A stretch of DNA of 64,000 bases from Epichloe hybrida (taxonomy: Eukaryota; Ascomycota; Sordariomycetes; Hypocreales; Clavicipitaceae): NCBI GenBank assembly GCA_019022495.1, contig JAFEKR010000010.1, positions 372,001 to 436,000 on the forward strand. Direction: 5' to 3'. Positions 35,192 to 46,622 of the stretch are shown piece by piece; the stretch's first letter is position 1; each line of letters opens with the position of its first letter. Both the position numbers and the translations under genes were made by a program. The notes under the pieces were generated by a model. It ran no database searches and had not been told where the DNA came from. It was given only the letters and a program-made list of their open reading frames with translations.

Positions 35192-37141
35192 CAGAGTATT
35201 GTTTGTAGTGTAGTTAGTGTAGTTTTTAGGAAAAATTTGTATTTGTAATGTAGTTTTTTTTTTCTTATAGTTAATGTATTGTAGTTTTTTTTTTTTTATA
35301 GTTAGTGTAGTGTAGTTTTTTTTTTTTTATAGTGTAGTGTAGTGTAGTTTTTTTTGCTTGTAGTGTAGTGTAGTTAGTGTAGTTACTAACTACACTAACT
35401 ACAAAAACTACAAATGTAGTGTTAGTAAAAAAAAAGGTGGGCTTTTTTATTATATAAGGTTATTATAAGGATTAAAAGAAGGCTAGTTATATAGAAGCTT
35501 TTATTATTACCTATTTTACTTAATTAGTTATATAATTTATAAAATTTACCTTTTTTTAAGAATTTTACTATAACTAGGGTAATTTATAATATTATAACTT
35601 TTTAATAATACTATTATACCTAATACTTTATTTTACTAATATAACTTAAAGAAAAACCTTCTTATTATTTTATTTACTATTACTATTAATTATTTTATAT
35701 TTTAAAATATTATTATTATTATTTTAAATAAAAAATACCCTAAACTAATAGAATAAAATTAATTAAGAAATCTAGATAAATTACTAGAAGTTAATAAAAT
35801 ATATACTTAGTACTTAAATCTTATTCTGAATATAATAAGAACTTAAAAAAAGCTTAAACTATTTATTTAAGATTTAAACTAATTAAATATTACTTTTAGC
35901 TTTATAATTCCAAAGCCTTAAGAAGTTATATATAGTAACTTTATATATCTTATTACTATAATATATAAATAAAGAATATAATAAACTAATATTTATAATC
36001 TATTAATAAATAATTAATAGTATTATTTTAATTACCCTATATAGCTTAATTAACCTATTAAAAATAAGTTTTAACTTATTTTTTAAAATAAAACTAAGAC
36101 TTACTTTTATATAATATACTATACTTATTATAAGAGCTTTAATAACTTTAATAACCTTAATTACTATTATTACTATTAATACTATTATTACTATTATTAC
36201 TTAATTACTATTATTACTTAATTACTATTATTACTATTATTTTACTTTTATTATTATTTCAAAAAAATATAAAAGAGAAAACATTTTTATAATATTAATA
36301 TTTTTAAAAACCTTAAAATACTAAGTTATTAAAAACTATAGCTTTTACTATAGTAATTTACTTATAATTACTAGTATTTATATTTAAGTTATTTATTTAT
36401 TATTTATTATTTATTAAACTTTAACACTAATAATATTATAAGTAATCTTAGTAATCTTAGTAATCTTAGTAATCTTAGTAATACTAGTAATATTAGTAAT
36501 ATTAGTATTATAAGCTATTATAAGCTATTATAAGCTATTATAAGCTATAATAAGATATAATAAGCTATTATAAGCTATAATAAGATATAATAAGCTACTT
36601 ATATTAAGTTTACTAGTAGTTCTTTTTATAGTTTTTTTAAAATAAGTAATAATAATAATTTATAGAAAGATAAAATAATTTATAGAAATAGTAAATAATA
36701 TAATAAGAAGGTTTTTCTTTAAGTTATATTAGGGAAATAAAGTATTAAGTTAAATAGTATTATTAAAAAAGTATAATATTATATATAACCTTACTTAGTT
36801 ATAATAAAATTATAAAAATAATATAATATTATAAATTCTATAACTAATTTAATAAAATAGGTAATAATAAAAGCTTTTATATAACTAGCTTTCTTTTAAC
36901 CTTATAAATGCTAATAACTAATAAAAAGTCTAATACTACATTTGTAGTATTTATAGTTAGTGTAGTTTAGGAAAAAAAATTTGTAGTGTAATATATTGTA
37001 GTTTTTTTTTTATAGTTAGTGTAGTGTAGTTTTTTTTTCCTTATAGTTAGTGTAGTTTGTAGTGTAGTGTAGTTTGTAGTGTAGTTACTACACTACACTA
37101 CAAATACTACACTACACTACACGTTTTAGTGCAATACTCTG
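35192..37141 (+). mobile_element. M1: hAT-type non-autonomous element (CAGAGTATTG family)
   Basis: 1950-bp insertion with exact 8-bp target duplication TATATAGC (35184-35191 and 37142-37149) and perfect 10-base inverted termini CAGAGTATTG / CAATACTCTG. TGTAG arrays separated by poly-T runs lie at both ends, with an internal palindrome around 35375-35420. It has no coding. The interior contains a TTACTATTA microsatellite (36160-36245), repeats of TAAGCTATTA (36509-36600), and a block shared with the hAT-C 3' region (about 36240-36360, in reverse). M2 is a near twin. It sits in the copia gag. Confidence 0.93.
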
Positions 37142-37149
37142 TATATAGC

Positions 37150-38740
37150 CTAAGCTTAATAATTATATTATAGGGTTTATTAACCTTAGTAAGCATTAGG
37201 GCTAGAGAGATAATAACCTCTAGGAATCATTCTAAGAGAACTTTAAAGGCTAGTCTAAGGACACCTTTAAAAGAGTAAATAAGGATATTATAAGAGAGCT
37301 ATGTAACTCTCTATAAGATTATAGTGTTCTTATTAAATAAGGCCTAGGATATCTAATCCTAGTATTACTTAAAGAAGTGCTTTATTAAACCTTAATACCT
37401 TATTAGCTAGAAGAAAGGTTAAGATTCTCTAAACTACCTTAAATATAACCTCTATAAGCCACTACTATAAAGACCTTACCTAATATTCCTAGCTCCTAAA
37501 GGGAATAATTACTATATTCTCTATAAGAACCCCTATAATAATCTTAGTTATATTAGGAGCTTAACCCTTAATAGTTTAATTTCCCTCCTTAATACTTTCC
37601 TTCTAATAAGTAAATTATAAAGAAAATCTCTAAGCTTATAAAGATATATAAGAATAGTAATTACTATAGTAAAAAGCTATATAACTTTCTCTTACTAAAG
37701 CTTATGCTCTTTAAGAGTAAGTATAACTAGATTAACCTCCTTAAGTTATATTTTAGTAAAGCATTCCCTATTATATTAATAGGAGATACTAAATAGCACT
37801 TTCTTAATTACCTTACTAGTAAAAACCCTATATATAAAGAGATAATTATAAATATCTATTAATGCTTTAAGATAGAGAGTAATTAATAATTTTACTAATA
37901 TAAATAAAGTAATATAACTCTTAAGAATATTATTACTTAAAACCCTAATAAAACTAAGTCTAAATACCTTAAGATTATATTAACTACCCTAAAAAGGATT
38001 TATAAAGGGTTATACCCCTCTAATATAGTAAATATAAAGCTCTATAAGTAAATATTAAATATAATCTCTAGTGTTCCTAAATATTAGGTAGTGGAGTATA
38101 TATATACGCTAGGCTTTAAGAACCTTACTAGTAACCTCTATAAATTCATTATAATTATAGAGAGTAATATAAGGAGTAACTAATACCACTAGTATTAAGA
38201 TAAAGACTTATTAAAGGTAATATTTATAGACTACTAATATAGCTAATAGAATTAAAGAGACTAAGGAAGAGGAGGTTATTATAGTAACTCTAGATAACCT
38301 AAGCAATGCTTTATTTATAGTAAAAGCAGCTACTAGTTATTAAACTATACTAATGCTAAATATTAGAAAGAGAAAGAGAGGTAATAAGCTAGTAAGAACT
38401 ATTATTTACCTCCTATAGAGAAGAAGTTTTAGGTATTCCTTACTTTATTTAAAGGAAATAATAGTAATAATAAAGAGAAAATAAAAGACTAGGAAACATA
38501 GCTTAAGGCCTTTACTTAGAACTAAGATAATAGTAATAATAATATTAAGAAGAAGCTATTATTAAAGGCATAACTTAGTATTACATAATTCTTCTACGTA
38601 GGATTATAAATAATAGATAATATTAATATCCTTATAACGCTTAAGAATTAAGTTTTTTAATATACCTTACTTAAGCAAGAGCTATACCTTAAAGAGGCTT
38701 CTAATAAAGATAATTTAATCTATTATACCTCTGAAGGACG
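37150..38740 (+). pseudogene. Copia-2 gag region relic
   Basis: Once hAT-A and M1 are removed, the sequence runs from about 28040 through 35115-35191 into 37150 onward as one stretch, supporting a single copia element. It is degraded coding sequence with many stops at Gln codons; I recognise no zinc knuckle with certainty. Its place immediately before a copia protease makes gag the natural reading. Confidence 0.5.
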
Positions 38741-39996
38741 CTATTCTAAAGAGATCTTTAGAGAAATCATGCTAGATATAGGAGCCTTAGGCTAATTAAC
38801 TACTAGTCTAGCATAAGCTAAAGCCCTGCTAAGATTAATGCTATTATTAATAATTAAACCTTATAACTTAGAAGTTATTTGCTTTAGTGCTAGATTAGTA
38901 ATAACACGCGGTATTATCTATATGCCTATAAAGCTTAGCTAAATTAACTTTTATATCCTTAATACTACTATACCCTTTCTCTTTTCCCTTACTAATATAA
39001 ATAAAATAAAGGTTAGGATTAATAACCTTACTAATATATTAATTTAAAATAACAAGACTATACCTATTATACGCAGATAGGGCTACCCTTAGTGACTTCT
39101 AGAGGCAAGAGAAACCGCTGCTTTTTACCTATTAGAAGGAGAGATTTATTAACTTTACTAAAGGTTTAGTTATCCCTTAATTTAATAGCTTATAAAGATC
39201 CTTTAATAAGCTAGTTATAATATTAAACGCTATATAATTAAGAAGCTTACTAAAGTCTATTACTATTATTAGATAAATAGAAAAGCCCCTAGCTAGTTTA
39301 AATTCTCCCTTAAAGATATATTCTTTACGCTAGCTAGCTAACTATGTAGCTGTTCCTAGTACTCCATCCGCTTCCCTTAAAGATAACTATAACTTTAACT
39401 ATAAGATTATTATTAATATTATGCAGATTAATAGCTAACTAGTCCTTTATATTGTTAATTTAGTAACCTTATTTTAAGCGGCCTAATTCCTTAACCCTAA
39501 GAAGTAAAAAGCTTATAATATCTAGGATATAATTAGAGAGTGCTAGATTAATATATATCTAGGCCCTCTAGACTAGATTATTTATAATACTAGTAATAAC
39601 TTTACTTTCGCTAAATTTAGGCATTATGCTCGCTTAATATTAATTAATATTAATAAGATACTTATTAAAGCTTATAATAGTATTAGAAAGGTTAAGAGAT
39701 ATTACAAACCTCTTTACTAGGCTTATAATATTATTATAGATTTAATTAGCAAAGAAATCACTCCTAAGCAGTAACTCTAGATAGCTATTAAAGCTATTAA
39801 TAACTTAGCAAGCCCTAATAGCCTTATGCTAACCTTACTAGTCTTTAGAGCTTACTTATAGATAATAGATAAGTTATTACTAAGCATCTCTATTATTTAA
39901 TAAGCTAAAGTAATTTAGAAGGTAACTAATAAAGTTTACTATTACCTAGCTAAGAGGTAGGTCTATAAGGCCCTTAGTACCTAGAATAGCCTTAAC
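38740..39996 (+). pseudogene. Copia-2 protease and integrase relic
   Basis: The plus frame shows MLDIGALG at 38769-38792 (retropepsin LDTGA with Thr to Ile), FYLLEGEIY near 39125-39155, a degraded HRRFGHP near 39160-39185, KAPSQFKF-like sequence near 39285-39310, and an integrase core: INIM near 39412-39423, YNTSNNFTF at 39583-39609, KAYNSIRKVKRYY near 39667-39705, then AIKAINNLASPNSLMLTLLVF near 39783-39850. These match fungal copia pol. The DDE triad reads Asn (39415-39417), Asn (39586-39588), Lys (39667-39669). The element ends abruptly at 39996 against hAT-C; no RT follows. Confidence 0.8.
39319..39372 (-). mobile_element. 54-bp LINE 3'-end insertion
   Basis: The 54 bases starting TATTCTTTACGCTAGC and ending CATCCGCTT are the reverse complement of the LINE 3' end (compare 34205-34262). 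They are flanked by exact 13-bp duplications TCCCTTAAAGATA (39306-39318 and 39373-39385). This is an extreme 5'-truncated LINE insertion inside the copia integrase gene. It is un-RIPped over most of its length. Confidence 0.85.
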
Positions 39997-40181
39997 TAGA
40001 GCTTTGTACTACACTACACTACATACTACACTACAAGGAGATTTTTCTACTACATGTAGTATTTGTAGTATTTTGTAGTATTTGTAGTATTTTGTTATAT
40101 TTAGTAATATAATAGCTTATAATAGCTTATAATAGCTTATAATAGCTTATAATAGCTTATAATAGCTTATAATATATAATA

Positions 40182-40865
40182 TAAGTGTTAAGAAGTTTAA
40201 TAAAGAAAATAGTAAATAAATAACTTAAATATAAGAAATATAAGTAAGTATAAGGAAATTACTATAGTAAAGCTATATACTTTTTAATTACTTAGTATTT
40301 AAGTTTTTTAAAAATATTAATAAAATAAAATATACTTTTCTCTTTAATATTTTTATATTTCTTTAAATAATATAAGTTATAATAGCTTATAATAGCTTAT
40401 AATACTTTATAATATTATAAGTGTTAAAGTTTAATAAAAAGAAAATAGTAAATAAATAACTTAAATATAAATATAAGTAAGTATAAGGAAATTACTATAG
40501 TAAAAGCTATACTTTTTAATTACTTAGTATTTTAAGGTTTTTAAAAATATTAATAAAATAAAATACTTTTCTCTTTAATATTTTATATTTCTTTAAAATA
40601 ATATAAGTTATATTAGTTCATAATAAAATAGAAATTTATAATATTATTAGTGTTTAAGTTTAATAAAAGTTAAATAGTAAATAAATAACTTAAATATATA
40701 TATAAGTAAGTATAAGGAAATTACTATAGAAAAATCTATAGTTTTTAATACCTTAGTATTTTAAGGTTTTTAAAAATATTAATATTATAAAAATGTTTTC
40801 TCTTTTAAGTTTTTTTAAAATAATGATAAAAGTAAAATAATAGTAATAATAGTAATAATAGTAAT
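40182..40865 (-). repeat. three tandem units of 220-246 bp in the hAT-C 3' non-coding region
   Basis: A block with AAATAGTAAATAAATAACTT, GGAAATTACTATAG and TTTTTAAAAATATTAAT recurs at about 40182, 40428 and 40648. Shorter 10-base repeats (AATAGCTTAT) precede it at 40106-40170. The same block occurs once in M1, M2 and M3, which ties those small elements to this 3' region. Confidence 0.75.
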
Positions 40866-40996
40866 AATAGTAATAATAGTAATAATAGTAATAAGAGTAA
40901 TAAGAGTAATAAGAGTAATAAGAGTAATAAGAGTAATAAGAGTAATAAGAGTAATAAGAGTAATAAGAGTAATAAGAGTAATAACAGTAATAATAT
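40836..40996 (-). repeat. TAATAG / TAAGAG hexamer microsatellite
   Basis: About 26 hexamers: TAATAG units first, then TAAGAG units. The 84-codon Tyr/Ser frame on the minus strand here is only the translation of this repeat. M3 has a longer pure TAATAG array at the matching place. Confidence 0.9.
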
Positions 40997-41083
40997 AGAG
41001 AAATCATAGAGAATATAAATAATGTTAAAAAAGTATATTAGGGGAAAACTAGACTAAACTAGGAAAAAACCCCTATTATACTC

Positions 41084-41413
41084 TTATTCCATATCAGAAC
41101 AAATATCTTCTAAAGATTCATTAGATAAATCTTTAGAGATTTCCTTAGAGGAATCTTTAGATTCCTCTAAATAAGAGCTATAGTAATTATAAAGCTCTAA
41201 ATACTGCTTAATCATAATATTATCCTCCTTTTGCCAATTCTTTAAAAGAATTAATTCCTTAATTATAGAATGTTTTAAGGAAGTTCTTCTTTTTGTGATA
41301 ATATTACCCCTAGTATTAAAGAAACTTTCAATAGCACTAGAAGTAGCAGGAATAGCTAGATATTTTCTAGCAATAATACTTAAAATAGGAAAGACTTTAG
41401 GTTGTCTTCCCAC
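41084..41413 (-). pseudogene. hAT C-terminal dimerisation domain (last exon of the transposase)
   Basis: An open frame of 109 codons: KVFPILSIIARKYLAIPATSS, AIESFFNTRGNIITKRRTSL, and IIKELILLKNW. This is the standard hAT C-terminal signature (FP.L...AR..L.IPATS...ER.FS..G.....R..L......L..L..W). It is the longest intact piece of transposon protein in the window. Just upstream (41425-41405) the DIFK-stop-WEDN part of the same domain is in another frame, so one base has been lost or gained there. Confidence 0.88.
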
Positions 41414-41745
41414 TATTTAAAGATATCCTCCTATTATAATGTTAATAAATTAACATAATAATAATAGTAAGAAATTCTACCTTATCTTCTTTAGCTTTAA
41501 GCTTAGTAAAGGTAGAAATCTCGTTTTTTCTAGTTTTTTAAATAGATTTATCTCTCTCGTTTAGAAATAAACCTTTATAAAGCTTAGAGGCTAGCTTAGG
41601 CCTAGGATTATTAAAAGTCCTAGGCTAACTAGGCCCTCCAATTTCCACTTAAAATCAGGTACTTTCTGACTCTGAATTTTCAAAGCCTAGGCTTTAATTA
41701 GCCTGATTCTCTTTAAAAGTAGGTAAGATCCTAGTTAATCTATTA

Positions 41746-41782
<37 letters not shown>

Positions 41783-42379
41783 CGAATCATATTCCTTTTG
41801 CAAGTCTTCTAGTAGCTTTGTACTAGTTCTTGCTTGTAGCTTAAGCCTATCTTGTATAGTAATAAGATTAAGCCTAGGATCTAGTAACATAGCATATAAA
41901 TAAGGCTTATAAAAGTAATAATTATTATCCATATCTTGTGGAAAATAATTACTAAGTTTATCTAAGCCTTTATCTATAGAGGCTATAAAGAACTTGCCTT
42001 AAGGGTTATAAACCTTCTAAAATATTAAGTTAATTAACATATAATTAATAAAGGGGAAAAGAGAACTATAGAATAAGTACCTAAGTAATATAGGCCTCTT
42101 AGTCCTCTTTTATATCATTAAGATATTTATATATCCTAATAATAAAAAGAGAGACTAAACCTAAAGTATTATACTTCTAACTTTAAAGTATAATAGTAAG
42201 TTTATAGAAAACCTCTAAAATGCTACTTAAAGTAGCTAAGTTAGCCCATTCTTAGGCAGTAAGCATAGCATCTTTTAATGCTGCAATATTAGACTCCCTA
42301 TTAAGAAAAATAATAGCTTCTTTAAGCTCTAAAGAAGTATTAATTATCTTATAGGTCAAATTCCACCTAGTTTCATTAG

Positions 42380-42431
42380 CTATAAATATAGTTAGTATTA
42401 AATATAATATAAGAAGGAAAAAAAGACTTAC
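42380..42431 (-). other. second 52-bp intron in the hAT transposase
   Basis: Begins GTAAGTC and ends TTTATAG, with ACTAACTAT as a possible branch site. Removing it joins NYNITKIPL to NETRWNLTYK, the conserved hAT TRWNSTY motif. Confidence 0.75.
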
Positions 42432-42572
42432 CTAAAGGAATTTTCGTAATATTATAATTCTTAGCAATATAGCCCTCTTTTTTTGCTTTTCGTAAAGATT
42501 TTAACCAAAGTTTATATAATCCTTGGTTATTCTTAATAAGAATAGTAAGTCTTTTAACTTTGCCTAGTAAAC

Positions 42573-42624
42573 CTATAGAAATATTAGTAATAATAGTTAT
42601 AATAATTATTAAAAAATTACTTAC
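42573..42624 (-). other. 52-bp spliceosomal intron in the hAT transposase
   Basis: Begins GTAAGT and ends CTATAG, with TACTAAT-like branch sequence shortly before the end. Removing it joins SLANG to LLGKVKRLTILIK. Size and signals fit filamentous fungi. Confidence 0.75.
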
Positions 42625-43674
42625 CATTTGCTAAGGATTTGAATTCTTTAAAATCTTGTTTCTCTTTAATAGAAGAGATATCCTTAGTAAAATAGTAAAG
42701 ATATTTACTATTTCTATAGGATTCTAAGTCTTCCTTAGGAGAAGTTGATTTTATAAATGTAGTTATAATATCCTTAGCAATAATGTTAAAAACATAAGCC
42801 ACACATCGGATATTAACAGCTCATGAATAATACTATTATAATTCTTATTAATATAAGAAGTTATAAAAGTATTATTATTAGAACCATTATCCCTAGTAAA
42901 ACTATAAAGAATTAGCTATAATTTCTAAATCCTAATATTATTAAGATAGATAACTTACCTAAGAATATACTTAGGGTCTAAGCTATAATCTTTAATAAGA
43001 TTATTAAAGCATCGATGAATATAAGCCCTAGTATAAGCATTTGATAGATATTCAAAGCCTAGAAGTTATAGTGTTAATAATAATAGTAATAATAATTATC
43101 TTAGGAGAATAGGATACTTACCTATAAGCTTATACTTAAGCTTAAAATTCAGGCTAATCTAACTAGCTATAACTTCTAAGTAAGACTTAGAATTTATAGA
43201 TGTCTAAATATCTAATTAAATAGATATTAAACCTTGATATTTTATCTAATATTGCATTTGCTAAATAATCTGATGCTTTGATGAATTATACATAGAATTA
43301 ATTCTATGTGTAATTATTCGATAGCTTAGTAAAGAAGCTAGAGTATTATTTCTAAGGTTTAAATTAGCTTTTGTTTCTTATAATAAGGAATACTTAGTAC
43401 TTACCTAGAATAATAATCTAGTAATTCCTTAAAGGATTTACTATTAATAATAGTAAAAGGGATATTATTCTCTAGTATAAATTTAATAACTAGAGTAACA
43501 GCCTTTTTAGATGAAAATTCCTCTATAATAGTATTATTACAAGGCCTTTTCATAGAGAAATAGGAGGTTAAAGAGGCTTGTGTATTAGGTGGTGAATCTT
43601 GTTGGATTTCTAGTACTAAGATATAGTTAGTAAAAGGAAATAATAGTAAATAAATAGAATTAAATACTTATAAG

Positions 43675-45506
43675 CAGAGTATTGTTTGTAGTGTAGTTAG
43701 TGTAGTTTTTAGGAAAAATTTGTATTTGTAGTGTAGTTTTTTTTTTCTTGTAGTTAGTGTAGTGTAGTTTTTTTTTTATAGTGTAGTATATTATAGTTTT
43801 TTTTTTGTAGTTAGTGTAGTGTAGTTTTTTTTTACTTATAGTGTAGTGTAATTAGTGTAGTTACTAACTACACTAACTACAAAAACTACAATGTAGTGTT
43901 AGTAAAAAAAAAGTGGGCCTTTTTATTATATAATATTATTATAAGGATTAAAAGAAAGCTAGTTATATAGAAGCTTTTATTATTACCTATTTTACTTAAT
44001 TAGTTATAGAATTTATAATATTCACTTTTTTTAAGAATTTTACTATAACTAGGGTTATTTATAATATTATACCTTTTTAATAATACTATTATACTTATTA
44101 CTTTATTTTACTAATATAACTTTAAGGAAAAACTTCTAATTATTTTATTTACTATTATTATTAATTATTTTATATTTTTATTATTAATTTAATTAAAAAA
44201 TACCCTAAACTAATATAATTAAATTTAATTAGAAATCTAAATAAATATATAAAAGTTAATAGAATATATACTTAGTACTTTAATATTATTATTAATATAA
44301 TAAGAACTTAAAAAAAGCTTAAATTATTTATTTACTATTTAAACTAATTAAATATTACTTTAAGCTTTATAATTCTAAAGCTTTAAGAAGTTATATATAG
44401 TAACTTTATATATCTTATTATAATAATATATAAAGAAAGAATATAATAGACTAATATTTATAATTTATTAATAGATAACTAATAGTATTATTTTAATTAC
44501 CCTATATAGCTTAAATAAGCTATAAAAAATAAGTTTAACTTATTTTTAAAAATAATACTAGGACTTAGTTTTAAAAATAATACTAGGACTTAGTTTTAAA
44601 AATAATACTAGGACTTAGTTTTATATAATATACTATACTTATTATAAAAGCTTTAATAACTTTTATAACCTTAATTACTATTATTACTATAATTACTATT
44701 ATTTTACTTTTATTATTATTTTAAAAAAAACATAAAAGAGAAAACATTTTTATAATATTAATATTTTTAAAAACCTTAAAATACTAAGTTATTAAAAACT
44801 ATAGCTTTTACTATATTAATTTACTTATAATTACTAGTATTTATATTTAAGTTATTTATTAATTGTTTATTTATTATTAAACTTTAACACTAATAATATT
44901 ATAAGTAATCTTAGTAATACTAGTAATATTAGTAATATTAGTATTATAAGCTATTATAAGCTATAATAAGATATAATAAGCTACTTATATTAAGTTTACT
45001 AGTAGTTTTTTTATAGTTTTTTTAAAATAAGTAATAATAATAATTTATAGAAATAGTAAATAATATAATAAGAAGGTTTTTCTTTAAGTTATATTAGGGA
45101 AATAAAGTATTAAGTTAAATAGTATAATTAAAAAAGTATAATATTATATATAACCTTACTTAGTTATAATAAAATTGTAAAAATAATATAATATTATAAA
45201 TTCTATAACTAATTTAATAAAATAGGTAATAATAAAAGCTTTTATATAACTAGCTTTCTTTTAACCTTATAAATACTAATAACTAATAAAAAGTCTAATA
45301 CTATATTTATAGTGTTTGTAGTTAGTGTAGTTTAGGAAAAAAAATTTGTAGTGTAATGTATTATAGTTTTTTTTTTATAGTTAGTGTAGTGTAGTTTTTT
45401 TTTCCTTATAGTTAGTGTAGTTTATAGTGTAGTGTAGTTTGTAGTGTAGTTACTACACTATACTACAAATACTACACTACACTACATGTTTTAGTGCAAT
45501 ACTCTG
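43675..45506 (+). mobile_element. M2: hAT-type non-autonomous element inside the hAT-C gene
   Basis: 1832 bp with exact 8-bp duplication CTTATAAG (43667-43674 and 45507-45514) and perfect CAGAGTATTG / CAATACTCTG termini. It is alignable with M1 along nearly its whole length, in the same orientation. Differences are short indels, C/T and G/A changes, and a triplicated block (ACTAGGACTTAG near 44565-44625). It disrupts the transposase between its zinc finger and catalytic exons. Confidence 0.93.
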
Positions 45507-45563
45507 CTTATAAGTAACCTTAAAAGGTTTTTTTTTATCTAATTTAGAAGTAGCAATCTCAGG

Positions 45564-45638
45564 ATGCTTAGCTTTATAGTGCCTAACACCATTAGAAGCT
45601 TGAAATCGCTTAGCTTTACATTTAAAGCTAAAGGAGCA
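45564..45638 (-). other. N-terminal zinc finger of the hAT transposase
   Basis: The minus strand reads CSFSFKCKAKRF, QASNGVRHYKAKH, giving CX5C-X12-HX4H over 25 codons. It is a BED- or C2H2-like finger, the usual N-terminal DNA-binding module of hAT transposases. All four ligands are intact. The 63-codon open frame at 45539-45730 is this stretch read in another frame. Confidence 0.75.
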
Positions 45639-45954
45639 TCTAGATTACGTATAAAAGCATATAATTTCCCTTTCTTTATTATATTTAATATTAGATAACT
45701 AATAATTAAATAAATTATAGGTAAAAACATATGCTTGTGAAGAAAATTGATAATCTTCTTGATTTTTAAGGGTTTTCTTGTATAATCCTTAAAGATTACT
45801 TCCTTAAGAAAGCTTTGATACTAGGCTAGTCTAGCTAGGCCTAGAAGGTAAGCTAGGCCTAGAAGGGCTAGGCCTAGAAGAGCTAGGCATACTAGTATTA
45901 GAATCATTATCTAAGGGGCAGAAAGAGGAATCCATAGTAAAGTGGGTTTTTTTC

Positions 45955-46140
45955 TCTGATTTTTCTGATTTTTCCGATTTTCGCCGATTTTCGTCGATTT
46001 TTGCTGATTTTTGCTGATTTTTCTGATTTTTCTGGTTTTCTGATTTTCAAAGTTTCGATTTTTCCAATTTTTTTTTGACTCTTTTCCTAACTTTTCCTGA
46101 TTTTTTTCTGATTGTTTCTGATTTTCCGATTTTCCGATTT
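45955..46140 (-). repeat. degenerate 7-9 bp GATTTTTC repeat upstream of the transposase start
   Basis: On the plus strand, units such as CTGATTTTT, CCGATTTTC, GTCGATTTTT and GCTGATTTTT follow each other for about 185 bases directly upstream of the gene's ATG (45935). CpG and TpG are retained. It could hold promoter or 5' UTR elements; function unknown. Confidence 0.7.
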
Positions 46141-46352
46141 TCCGATTTTTTTTGGATTTTTCTGATTTTTGTTTTTTTAGGGGTTTTGTAACTTATTTAA
46201 GGAGTAAAAAGATTGTAAAAACAAGAGCAAAAATAGTTAATAGTAATATAGCTAGCTTAACTATATAAAGGTTTTTCTAGATGTTTTTTTTTGATTTACT
46301 AAGGTAAAAAGAAAAGAGAAAAGAAAGAAAGAAAAGAGAAAGCAGGGGAATA

Positions 46353-46622
46353 TGTCACGGCTTGCACCGAAAGGTTAAGAACGAAGTGATGGCTAAGACT
46401 ATCGCAGTCGCTACTAGATAGATGCTAGCTAGGGGCAGGTGCGTGAAGGTTTTAATCTCTAACCTAGCACTAATAATATACATAGTCTTTAATAAATACC
46501 TTACTCTATAAGCACGTAGCTATCTTATAGCTAGCTAGCCTCTTTATTATTCGCATAGCCTAAAGGTTCTCTAAAGACTTACTTTAATAAATATCTTATC
46601 TTTAACCTTTACGCTTCTAATA
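46353..46622 (-). repeat. 3' LTR of element C (left in window)
   Basis: Begins TGTCACGGCTTGCACCG and ends CGCTTCTAATA. The first 95 bases (to about 46447) look unmutated, including ACTATCGCAGTCGC and GGTGCGTGAAGG. The inner end is RIP-converted. Confidence 0.9.

Larger units (their letters stand above)
41084..45935 (-). pseudogene. hAT transposase gene, intron-containing, broken
   Basis: Minus-strand gene for a DDE transposase of the hAT superfamily (cut and paste, 8-bp duplications). Start ATG at 45935 (MDSSFCPLDNDSN). In order: zinc finger (45638-45564), a NTQASLTSYF...FTIINSKSFKELL stretch (about 43600-43410), a DNGSNN block holding a conserved Asp (codon 42889-42891), RCVAYVFNIIAKD (42808-42770; CxxH with His now Tyr), ETRWNLTY near 42379-42352, LYAMLLDPRLN near 41910-41870, and the dimerisation domain (41413-41084). 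Introns with GTAAGT...TAG are clear at 42573-42624 and 42380-42431 (52 bp each). Breaks: M2 inserted between the zinc finger and the next exon, frameshifts near 42810 and 41405, and a few Gln/Trp stops. It is far less RIP-damaged than its surroundings. Confidence 0.88.

Noticed and set aside
40753..41007. An 84-codon Tyr/Ser-rich open frame
   Set aside because: It is the minus-strand reading of the TAATAG/TAAGAG microsatellite in the hAT-C 3' region.
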